Assembly: GCA_958439775.1 (NCBI GenBank)
Contig: CAUBWQ010000026.1
Span: forward strand, 1-9,338
DNA from: an uncultured Collinsella sp.
Lineage (GTDB): Bacteria > Actinomycetota > Coriobacteriia > Coriobacteriales > Coriobacteriaceae
DNA length: 9,338 nt
Direction: 5' to 3'
The position numbers and the translations under genes are program-made. Numbering within the stretch: the stretch's first letter is position 1; every line of letters starts with the position of its first letter. Below, piece by piece: positions 1 through 5,331 of this stretch. The notes under the pieces are model-generated. The model saw only the letters and a list, made by a program, of their open reading frames with translations. It was not told where the DNA came from and searched no databases.

Positions 1-1017
1 GTCGGCGACCGCGCCATCAACCTTATGGAAGTCTGCGGCACGCATACTGTGAGCATCGGGCGCTATGGCTTTCGCTCCATTATGCCGGCAGGGCTCAAGC
101 TGCTGAGCGGCCCGGGCTGCCCCGTCTGCGTCACCGCCAACCGCGACATCGACCACGCAATCGCGCTCACCAACATAGACGGCGCCATCATCACCACCTT
201 TGGCGACATGATGCGCGTGCCCGGATCATCCACCTCGCTCGCTGCGCAAACAGCGGCAGGGCGTGACATTCGCATCGTCTACTCCCCGCTCGACGCGCTC
301 GACATTGCCGAGCAAAACCCTGATCGCCCGGTCATTTTTATGGGCGTGGGCTTTGAGACTACGACGCCCACCATCGCCGCCGCCATCTTGGAGGCCGAGG
401 CGCGCGGGCTTTTGAACTTCTCGGTCTATTGCGCCCACAAGACCACGCCGCCGGCGTTGCGCGCCATCGCCAACGACCCCGAGACCGCCATCGACGGCTT
501 TATCCTGCCGGGCCACGTCGCCACCATCACGGGCTTGGCCCCCTTTGGCTTTTTGGTCGACGAGTTTAAGACTCCAGGCGTGGTAACGGGATTTGAGCCG
601 GTCGACATCTTGCAGGGTATCTGCATGCTGGTCCAGATGGTTGTTGAGGGGCAACCCGCGATCGACAACGCCTACCGTCGCGGCGTCAATGCCGACGGCA
701 ATCCTGTGGCGCGCCAGCTGGTCGAGCAGGTATTTGAGCCGTGCGATACCACGTGGCGCGGGCTGGGATCGATTGCGGCTTCGGGACTCGCCATTCGTCC
801 CGAGTTTTCGCACTTTGATGCCCGCATGCGCTTTGACGTGTCCATCGAGCCGACGGTCGAGCCACGCGGGTGCCGCTGCGGCGACGTGCTGCGCGGGGCC
901 ATTACGCCGAGCGACTGCCCCCTGTTCGGCCACGCTTGTACGCCCGAGCATCCCGTCGGCCCCTGCATGGTGAGCTCCGAGGGCAGCTGCGCAGCATATT
1001 TCCGCTACCGAGGCTAA
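1..1017 (+). CDS. hypD: Hydrogenase maturation protein HypD, 5' end missing
   Basis: HypD is the Fe-S scaffold that, with HypC, carries the Fe(CN)2CO group during cytoplasmic assembly of the [NiFe]-hydrogenase active site. The reading frame is open from base 1, and eight codons precede the first ATG at 25. That ATG opens the conserved core motif MEVCGTHT, so it is internal and the true start lies upstream of the window. Family members are about 370 residues; 338 are present, so roughly 30 N-terminal residues are missing. The key cysteines are visible: the one in EVCGTHT (codon 12), the pair in GPGCPVCV (codons 40 and 43), and the C-terminal cluster ligands in GCRCGDVLRG, SDCPLFGHAC and SSEGSCAAYFRY. 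The gene ends in tandem stops (TAA TAG). hypE follows 84 nt downstream on the same strand, which supports the assignment. Family identity is very secure. Confidence 0.97.
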   Translation, partial: VGDRAINLMEVCGTHTVSIGRYGFRSIMPAGLKLLSGPGCPVCVTANRDIDHAIALTNIDGAIITTFGDMMRVPGSSTSLAAQTAAGRDIRIVYSPLDALDIAEQNPDRPVIFMGVGFETTTPTIAAAILEAEARGLLNFSVYCAHKTTPPALRAIANDPETAIDGFILPGHVATITGLAPFGFLVDEFKTPGVVTGFEPVDILQGICMLVQMVVEGQPAIDNAYRRGVNADGNPVARQLVEQVFEPCDTTWRGLGSIAASGLAIRPEFSHFDARMRFDVSIEPTVEPRGCRCGDVLRGAITPSDCPLFGHACTPEHPVGPCMVSSEGSCAAYFRYRG

Positions 1018-1022
1018 TAGGT

Positions 1023-1046
1023 TCCGCCGTTCTAACGAACGGCGGA
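1023..1046 (+). other. Perfect 10-bp stem-loop between hypD and hypE
   Basis: The arms TCCGCCGTTC (1023-1032) and GAACGGCGGA (1037-1046) pair perfectly around a TAAC loop, starting six bases after the hypD stop. No T-tract follows, so it does not look like an intrinsic terminator. A stabilising or processing hairpin inside a hypD-hypE transcript is more plausible. The structure is seen directly; the role is inferred. Confidence 0.6.
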
Positions 1047-1101
1047 CCAGTCGACGCTGCGCCTCACCCATATAATTCCACCCACGATTGGAGTTTTCGA
1101 T

Positions 1102-2136
1102 ATGTCCCATAGCGTTACCGATAGCACCGTCCTGCTGGGCCACGGCTCCGGCGGACAGATGATGAAGCGCATCATCGATGAGGTCTTTTTGGATGCCTTT
1201 GGGTCGCCCGAGCTGCTCGAAGGCAACGACGCCGGCGTCGCCGCGCTGCCCGCGAGCGGGCGCATCGCCATGTCGACCGACAGCTTTGTAGTCTCACCGC
1301 AGTTCTTCCCCGGTGGCAACATCGGCCGCCTCGCCGTGTGCGGAACCGTCAACGACGTCGCGACCTCGGGCGCCAACGTGCGCTACCTATCGTGCGGCTT
1401 TATCCTCGAAGAGGGCTATCCCATGGATAAGCTCCACCAGATTGTGCAGACGATGGCCGAGACGGCGCATGAGGCGGGCGTGTCCATAATCACGGGCGAC
1501 ACCAAGGTGGTCGAGCGCGGCGGGGCCGACGGCGTCTACATCAATACCGCCGGCGTGGGCGAGGTTCCCGCGGGCGTGGCGCTCAGCGGTGCCAACTGCC
1601 AGCCCGGCGATGTCATTCTGGTATCGGGTACGCTGGGCGACCACGGCATCGCCATCATGAGCCAACGCGAGGGCCTGGCGTTTTCGAGCACGATAGAAAG
1701 CGACGCCGCACCGCTCAACCACCTGATTGCCGACGTTCTGGCCGCAGCACCCGACACACGCTGCTTCCGCGACCCCACGCGCGGTGGCCTGGCCTCGACG
1801 CTCAACGAGTTTGCGCAGGCCAGCGGCGTTGCCATGGAGATCGACGAGGACGATGTGCCCGTGCGCCCCGACGTTCAGGCAGCCTGCGAAATGCTCGGCT
1901 ACGATGTGCTGCAGGTGGCAAACGAGGGCAAGATGGTTGCCGTCGTGCCGGCCGAGCAAGCCGATGCCGCGCTGAGCGCCATGCGCGCCGCCCGCTACGG
2001 CGAGAATGCCGCCATCATCGGTCGCGTGCTGCCACTTGCCGAGGGCGCTCATCCCGCCGTGCGCGTGCGCACCGGCTGGGGCTCGACCCGCATTCTCGAC
2101 ATGCTCGTGGGAGAGCAGCTGCCGAGAATTTGCTAA
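1102..2136 (+). CDS. hypE: Hydrogenase maturation protein HypE (carbamoyl dehydratase)
   Basis: HypE takes a carbamoyl group from HypF onto its C-terminal cysteine and dehydrates it with ATP to a thiocyanate, the source of the cyanide ligands passed to HypC-HypD. The 344-residue product has the normal family length and belongs to the PurM-like ATP-binding superfamily. Visible landmarks are the N-terminal GHGSGGQMM segment, the NDAG motif near residue 42, the GGNIGRLAVCGTVNDVATSGA-type ATP site beginning near residue 71, ITGDTKVVERG, the GDHGIAIM segment and RDPTRGGLASTLNE. It ends exactly in LPRIC, the conserved tail whose last cysteine is the carbamoylated residue, so the gene is intact and probably functional. 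ATG 1102 is preceded by TTGGAG about 8 nt upstream. The start agrees with the usual N-terminus, which lies just before the GHGSGG motif. Confidence 0.97.
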   Translation: MSHSVTDSTVLLGHGSGGQMMKRIIDEVFLDAFGSPELLEGNDAGVAALPASGRIAMSTDSFVVSPQFFPGGNIGRLAVCGTVNDVATSGANVRYLSCGFILEEGYPMDKLHQIVQTMAETAHEAGVSIITGDTKVVERGGADGVYINTAGVGEVPAGVALSGANCQPGDVILVSGTLGDHGIAIMSQREGLAFSSTIESDAAPLNHLIADVLAAAPDTRCFRDPTRGGLASTLNEFAQASGVAMEIDEDDVPVRPDVQAACEMLGYDVLQVANEGKMVAVVPAEQADAALSAMRAARYGENAAIIGRVLPLAEGAHPAVRVRTGWGSTRILDMLVGEQLPRIC

Positions 2137-2240
2137 CGACAAAGGCTCAGGGCTATTAAAGATATTCAGGTTCCAAACATGCCCGGCACGCATGCCCAGT
2201 ATTATGGGGTGCGTTTTGAAACCCAATGACGGGAGCTTTC

Positions 2241-2909
2241 ATGGCAGCAGCTTTTTCCCATGTGATTTTTGATCTGGACGGCACCATCCTCAACACGCTC
2301 GAGGACCTGGCGGCCGCCGGCAACCATACCTGCAAGACGCACGGCTGGCCTACGTTTGCCGTCGACGAGTACCGCTACAAGGTGGGAAACGGCATGCTCA
2401 AGCTGGTTGAGCGCTTTATGCCCGCCGAGTATGCGGGCGACGGCCGCATGTTTGAGCAGACGCTTGCCGAGTTTAGGGCTTACTACGGCGAGCACAAGGA
2501 GGACCACACCGCCCCCTATCCCGGCACGATCGAGATGCTCGACCGCTTGCGCGCCGCGGGCGTTCAGCTTGCCGTGCTCACTAACAAGGACCACGTCTCG
2601 GCGGCTCCGCTTATCGAAAAGTATTTTGGTTCCGAGCGCTTTGCGCTGGTGCAGGGCCGTGTCGATGCGTTTCCGCCCAAGCCCGAAGCACCCGTCACGC
2701 TGCATGTGATGGAAGAGCTAGGCGCCGACCCGGCGACCACGCTCTACGTAGGCGATTCCAATGTCGATATCCTGACCGGCCACAACGCCGGCCTTAAGAG
2801 TGCGGGCGTCAGCTGGGGTTTCCGCGGCCGCGCAGAGCTGGAAGCCACCGGCGCCGACTACGTGGTGGACACCCAGGCAGAGCTCGCGGCGCTGGTGCTG
2901 GGCGAGTAA
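2241..2909 (+). CDS. HAD-superfamily phosphatase, phosphoglycolate-phosphatase-like
   Basis: A cytoplasmic Mg2+-dependent phosphohydrolase of HAD subfamily IA (222 residues, typical length). Motif I is FDLDGT near residues 10-15, with the nucleophile Asp11 and Asp13. A helical cap domain follows from about residue 20 to 85. Motif II is the TNKD segment, motif III the lysine of PPKPEAP, and motif IV is YVGDSNVDI with its acidic pair. It resembles phosphoglycolate or pyrophosphate phosphatases, but substrates in this family cannot be read from sequence. I place the start at ATG 2241 because GGGAG (2231-2235) lies 5 nt upstream; the in-frame ATG at 2226 has no clear ribosome-binding site and would put that GGGAG inside the gene. 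It lies 104 nt after hypE on the same strand, so co-transcription is possible. Nothing ties it to hydrogenase maturation. Confidence 0.88.
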   Translation: MAAAFSHVIFDLDGTILNTLEDLAAAGNHTCKTHGWPTFAVDEYRYKVGNGMLKLVERFMPAEYAGDGRMFEQTLAEFRAYYGEHKEDHTAPYPGTIEMLDRLRAAGVQLAVLTNKDHVSAAPLIEKYFGSERFALVQGRVDAFPPKPEAPVTLHVMEELGADPATTLYVGDSNVDILTGHNAGLKSAGVSWGFRGRAELEATGADYVVDTQAELAALVLGE

Positions 2910-3122
2910 CGAGCGACACTGCTTAACGCAGCTGCGGCAATTCTTCCGCGCGGAAAGCGCATCCCGTTTTGGAGCTCCGGAATGGGATGCGCTTTCCGTT
3001 TGAGGCGCATCAGGGAAACCGCATCCCGTTTCAGAGTAATATTCCGGGTCGCACTTTCCGTAACCCACCCCATCCGGAAAATGCGACCCACTATTCGGCC
3101 AAAAACCGGGTCGCGGTTTCCC
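2910..3122. repeat. Palindrome-dense intergenic repeat cluster
   Basis: No gene is supported here. Symmetric sequences follow one another: CGCAGCTGCG (2927-2936), TTCCGCGCGGAA (2944-2955), and a 15-bp perfect inverted repeat (2951-2965 with 2984-2998) whose inner part also pairs with G-T wobbles. A nested pair follows: outer arms 3013-3028 and 3107-3122 match at 14 of 16 positions, and inner arms 3046-3060 and 3075-3089 match at 14 of 15. The words GCATCCCGTTT and GGGTCGC recur within the block. It resembles REP/BIME-type extragenic palindromes. The first large hairpin, followed by TTT, could also end transcription from the phosphatase gene. Confidence 0.65.
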
Positions 3123-3146
3123 AAGCACTCGATGCAACGCTAGCAC

Positions 3147-3243
3147 AAGGAATGTCCCCAACTGCCGGCAGAAAAGGAACGTCCCCAAGTGCCGCCTGAT
3201 CATTTAAGAACGTCCCCAATGACTAAGAACGTCCCCAATGACT
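3147..3243. repeat. Four copies of a GTCCCCAA direct repeat, two of them exact 19-bp tandem units
   Basis: The unit AAGAACGTCCCCAATGACT occurs twice head to tail (3206-3224 and 3225-3243). Two diverged copies precede it, with core GGAATGTCCCCAACTGCCG (from 3149) and GGAACGTCCCCAAGTGCCG (from 3176). Two more exact units lie at 6625-6643 and 6649-6667. The unit's TCATT start context and its AATGA end can form a small stem. There are no spacers of constant length, so it is not a CRISPR array. Function unknown. Confidence 0.75.
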
Positions 3244-3282
3244 ACAAGTGCCGCACCATGGCAACGATGCAGGTAGAGAATG

Positions 3283-3398
3283 GACAGCGAGCGACGTCCA
3301 GGACGAACAAGTTGGCATGAAAAAGGCGAGGCATAGACCTTCTGGTCATGCCTCGCCTTTTGAATGACAAATTGTCGTCCTGGGCGGCGCGCAGCGTC
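3283..3398 (-). terminator. Large 116-bp hairpin element, copy A (probable terminator of the lipoprotein gene)
   Basis: Read on the minus strand, downstream of the lipoprotein gene. The centre is an 18-bp stem (3321-3339 with 3344-3361) with one bulged base (A3335) and a TTCT loop; on the minus strand it is followed by a T5 run. Outside it, CCAGGACGA at 3298-3306 pairs with TCGTCCTGG at 3374-3382 region, next to ACAA/TTGT, and pairing continues with gaps out to GAC (3283) and GTC (3398). A second copy with different arms but the same plan lies at 6747-6861. The adjoining sequence beginning GCAGGTAGAGAA at 3269 is also shared. Intrinsic termination by the central stem is likely. The larger fold may be a structured RNA or a mobile palindromic element. 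Confidence 0.7.
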
Positions 3399-3402
3399 AA
3401 CT

Positions 3403-3431
3403 GGTTACGCGGTTCGTAGAACCGCGTAACC
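3403..3431 (-). other. 13-bp stem-loop directly after the lipoprotein stop codon
   Basis: GGTTACGCGGTTC (3403-3415) pairs perfectly with 3419-3431 around a 3-nt loop. It begins 2 nt after the TAG stop of the minus-strand lipoprotein gene. The same GTTACGCGG hairpin follows the pyrE stop at 6867-6894, so it is part of a repeated 3' module. No T-run follows, so 3'-end stabilisation or processing is more likely than termination on its own. Confidence 0.7.
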
Positions 3432-3433
3432 CC

Positions 3434-3991
3434 CTAGCTCAGCATTGCATCCATCATCTCGGAGTTGACGGAGTCGTCGGCAGACCACTCACCGTCGTCG
3501 TTGCAGGTGTACTTGAAGATAACCGTGGTCTTCCTGGGCTCGGTGGCCTTGGTCACATCGACCATAACCTGACCGGCCATCTTGTACAGCTCGTCATCGG
3601 AAGGAACCGTGTCAAGCGCAGCGACCTTCTCCTGATACTGGGTGGAGAAGTCCTCGACGATCTTGTTCATAGACTTGCAGGTGATAGAGACCTCGGCGGT
3701 CGCGACGCCCTTGTCCTCGTCGACCGTCACGTCGCCGATCTTGTAGTCAAAGCCCTCGAGATAGGTCTTGGCATACTCCTTGGGATCGATACCCAGCTGC
3801 TCGAACTCGTCGCCCGAAGCCTCCTCTAGGCCAGAGAGGAAGTCCTCGCCACCGTTCTTGACCTCGTCAAACTGAGTCGTAAGATCCTCGGTGATGAGTT
3901 CCTCAACCGAAGGGCCTCCGCAACCGGAAAGCACGACCACGCATGCAACCAAGACGGCCATGAGGGGCGCAAGCAGCAGCTTCTTTTTCAT
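3434..3991 (-). CDS. Small secreted lipoprotein of unknown function
   Basis: I do not recognise the family. The 185-residue product starts with a lipoprotein signal: MKKK charged start, a hydrophobic stretch of about 17 residues, then the lipobox LSGC with the lipidated Cys at residue 24. The mature protein should therefore be anchored to the outer face of the cytoplasmic membrane. The mature part is small, acidic and soluble-looking (about residues 27-185), without further membrane segments. It contains a helical region rich in Glu/Asp followed by alternating hydrophobic stretches, resembling small DUF-type lipoproteins common in Gram-positive bacteria. The start at 3991 is chosen because GGGAGGA lies 5-6 nt upstream and the signal peptide begins there; the frame stays open upstream but reads as non-coding. 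It has its own promoter (4057-4086) and ends 2 nt before a hairpin. Confidence 0.85.
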   Translation of the reverse strand: MKKKLLLAPLMAVLVACVVVLSGCGGPSVEELITEDLTTQFDEVKNGGEDFLSGLEEASGDEFEQLGIDPKEYAKTYLEGFDYKIGDVTVDEDKGVATAEVSITCKSMNKIVEDFSTQYQEKVAALDTVPSDDELYKMAGQVMVDVTKATEPRKTTVIFKYTCNDDGEWSADDSVNSEMMDAMLS

Positions 3992-4056
3992 GTTGTTCCT
4001 CCCAATGAGCGGCACCGCGCTTCCCGGACGCGGCACACGTTGTAATAAGTAAGCCC

Positions 4057-4086
4057 ATACTATCCACTTATGAACACCCTCGGCAA
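4057..4086 (-). promoter_or_regulatory. Probable promoter of the lipoprotein gene
   Basis: On the minus strand, TTGCCG (-35, plus positions 4081-4086) and TAGTAT (-10, 4057-4062) are separated by 18 nt and lie about 65 nt upstream of the ATG at 3991. It sits downstream of the strong terminator of the PTS gene, so the lipoprotein gene is probably transcribed alone. Confidence 0.5.
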
Positions 4087-4172
4087 CGCGAAGGCGCGGT
4101 CGGTTCGTTTTAGCGTCCGAACGGTTTGCAAACCCGCCAAACGTGCAATAAAACGCTTCCCCGCGGTGCAAT

Positions 4173-4201
4173 AAAAAAGGTGGCCGGAAAACCCGACCAC
4201 C
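4173..4201 (-). terminator. Intrinsic terminator of the PTS IIA gene
   Basis: On the minus strand a 9-bp G+C-rich stem (one G-T pair, GGTGGTCGG with CCGGCCACC) has a 5-nt loop and is followed directly by six T residues (plus-strand A run 4173-4178). It starts 27 nt after the TAA stop at 4228. This is a textbook rho-independent terminator. Confidence 0.9.
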
Positions 4202-4227
4202 CTTGCACATCCTTTGGATGCCGCAAT

Positions 4228-4764
4228 TTACTTGCGGACGACCTTAACGATGGCGTCACCGGCGGCGACAGCGGAGTCGGCCTCGACGGCGAGTTCGACA
4301 TCGGCAAACTCGGCGGTGTTGGACACGGCCACGACGACGCAGTCCTTGTAACCGGCGGCGGCAATCTTGGCGCGGTCGATCTTGAGGATGGGCTGACCGG
4401 CCTTCACAACGTCGTCGGCCTTGACGAAGCCCTCGAAGCCGTCACCGTTCATGTTGACGGTATCGACGCCAACGTGCACCAGAACCTCGATGCCGCTATC
4501 GGACTGCAGACCCACGGCGTGACCCATGGTGACGGTCACCTTACCGTCGCAGGGGGCGTAGACCAGATCGTCCTCGGGCCACACGGCACAGCCCTTGCCC
4601 AGAACCTCGCCACCAAAGACGGGATCGGGCACGTCGGCCATCTTGATGACCTTGCCCTTGACGGGCGAGCACAGCACGTCGGCGCCAGCAGAAGCAGAGA
4701 TGGAGGCCGGAGCAGCGGCAGCCGCGGGCTCAGCCTTCTTCTTGAACATGTCAAACAGACCCAT
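4228..4764 (-). CDS. crr: PTS glucose-type EIIA phosphocarrier
   Basis: A stand-alone IIA-Glc-type domain (178 residues) that accepts phosphate from HPr and passes it to the IIB domain of a sugar permease. In many bacteria it also signals sugar status. After a short Lys- and Ala-rich N-terminal linker (residues 1-28), the domain runs from DVLCSPVKGKV to the end. Two active-site histidines are clear: His82 in GHAVG and the phosphorylated His97 in LVHVGVDTV, 15 residues apart as in the E. coli protein (His75 and His90). ATG 4764 is chosen because GAGGAGA lies 6 nt upstream and the domain starts soon after; the frame is open further upstream, but that part crosses the promoter. No other PTS gene is adjacent, so the permease partner must be encoded elsewhere. 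The bgl/nag-type IIA domain is the only real alternative. Confidence 0.93.
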   Translation of the reverse strand: MGLFDMFKKKAEPAAAAAPASISASAGADVLCSPVKGKVIKMADVPDPVFGGEVLGKGCAVWPEDDLVYAPCDGKVTVTMGHAVGLQSDSGIEVLVHVGVDTVNMNGDGFEGFVKADDVVKAGQPILKIDRAKIAAAGYKDCVVVAVSNTAEFADVELAVEADSAVAAGDAIVKVVRK

Positions 4765-4813
4765 ACGTTTTCTCCTCTTGATTAAGCGCAACGTTGTGCG
4801 CATGCCTACGGTA

Positions 4814-4842
4814 ATTATAGTGCCAAATGGTTCAAATGCTAA
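4814..4842 (-). promoter_or_regulatory. Promoter of the PTS IIA gene
   Basis: On the minus strand TTAGCA (plus 4837-4842) and a perfect TATAAT (plus 4814-4819) are spaced by 17 nt, giving a leader of about 45 nt before the ATG at 4764. Confidence 0.7.
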
Positions 4843-5100
4843 GGTGGGGACTCGAATCGCGAGCCCTTCCCGGTAGTGCTCGTGGGACGAGCATCTCCTT
4901 TGCATCGCAGGTCGATAAGCCGAGTATCGCCTGCGCACGGGACGGGCAGAAGCGGGCGCACCAAACCCGATACTTCTTTTCGCTCTCGAGTCCTGCCGCC
5001 GCCTTGTCCCTAACACTTCCTGACACCGACCGAAACGTGCCAAAATAAACCCGTCCCTTTTTGGCAGGTTTGGCGAGTGTGGATTTTTGGACGCTTAACT
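4843..5100. other. Gene-free stretch with a run of hairpins upstream of the PTS promoter
   Basis: I see no supportable gene. Three stems follow each other: 4847-4866 (GGG-CTCG with CGAG-CCC, bulged A4850), 4877-4893 (TGCTCGT with ACGAGCA) and 4906-4935 (11 bp with one bulged T). A weaker one, TGCCAAAA with TTTTGGCA, lies at 5038-5066. They lie upstream of the PTS promoter on its strand, so they are not in its leader. They may belong to an unrecognised small RNA or a decayed repeat. Confidence 0.4.
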
Positions 5101-5168
5101 AGCGAACGTGGATAATCTCCCACTTTGAGGCCGTCACCGAGCCAAAAACGGGAGATTATCCGCTCTCA
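5101..5168. repeat. 68-bp hairpin repeat, upstream copy flanking fic
   Basis: GGATAATCTCCC (5110-5121) and its exact complement (5150-5161) enclose a 28-nt loop holding a smaller stem (5129-5133 with 5138-5143). The same sequence in the same orientation lies at 6540-6607 after the fic gene, with the same arm core, the same loop length and the same ACTTTGAG and CCAAAAAC loop flanks. The outer arm here is degenerate. Together the two copies bracket the fic gene. Confidence 0.85.
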
Positions 5169-5177
5169 TTTTGTATA

Positions 5178-5186
5178 CCCCCCCCC
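5178..5186. repeat. C9 homopolymer tract
   Basis: Nine consecutive C residues lie between the upstream hairpin repeat and the fic regulatory region, about 85 bp before the promoter. Tracts like this are prone to length change by slippage. No effect on a reading frame is evident because it is not in a gene. Confidence 0.7.
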
Positions 5187-5214
5187 TTGTACCAAGCCGA
5201 GCTCCATGGTCAAG

Positions 5215-5317
5215 TAATAACGACTTCTCATCATTAGATTGTTTACATCAATTCTAATAACTATTTAATCCTTAAACTCGTTATTAGAATTGATATGATT
5301 AGCCTAATAACGAGTTT
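5215..5317 (+). promoter_or_regulatory. Operator region of fic with interleaved inverted repeats
   Basis: Two perfect inverted repeats share one arm region. The first has 15-bp arms at 5247-5261 and 5280-5294; the second has 14-bp arms at 5274-5287 and 5304-5317. The underlying motif, CTAATAACGAGTTT, appears complete in reverse at 5274-5287 and forward at 5304-5317, with relatives at 5215-5226 (TAATAACGACTT) and 5254-5261. The second repeat covers the -35/spacer and the expected transcription start of the promoter at 5272-5299, as a repressor site would. The winged-helix domain of the Fic protein itself is a natural candidate regulator (inference). Confidence 0.75.
5272..5299 (+). promoter_or_regulatory. 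Probable fic promoter
   Basis: TTAAAC (5272-5277) and TATGAT (5294-5299), spaced by 16 nt, place transcription start near 5306 and leave a leader of only 25-40 nt. A weaker alternative is TTTACA (5242-5247) with TTTAAT (5264-5269), also 16 nt apart. Confidence 0.6.
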
Positions 5318-5331
5318 CCGGCACTAAAGAT

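Noticed and set aside
226..1143. Long minus-strand open frame opposite hypD
   Set aside because: HypD motifs prove the plus-strand frame. The antisense product is Arg/Gly-rich and matches nothing.
3147..3243. CRISPR array
   Set aside because: There are only two exact tandem units with no spacer between them, and no cas gene in the window.
3992..4210. N-terminal extension of the lipoprotein to 258 residues
   Set aside because: It would bury the lipoprotein signal peptide, and it overlaps the PTS terminator and the promoter at 4057-4086.
4847..4935. A true tRNA gene on the minus strand
   Set aside because: There is no acceptor stem joining the ends, the segment in the T-arm position has a 5-base loop in a 7-bp bulged stem rather than the standard 5-bp/7-base arm, and the D-arm candidate is an 11-bp stem.
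4765..5043. N-terminal extension of the PTS IIA protein to 271 residues
   Set aside because: The extension crosses a good promoter and ribosome-binding site and reads as non-coding Arg/Ser-rich sequence. The IIA domain begins shortly after the ATG at 4764.
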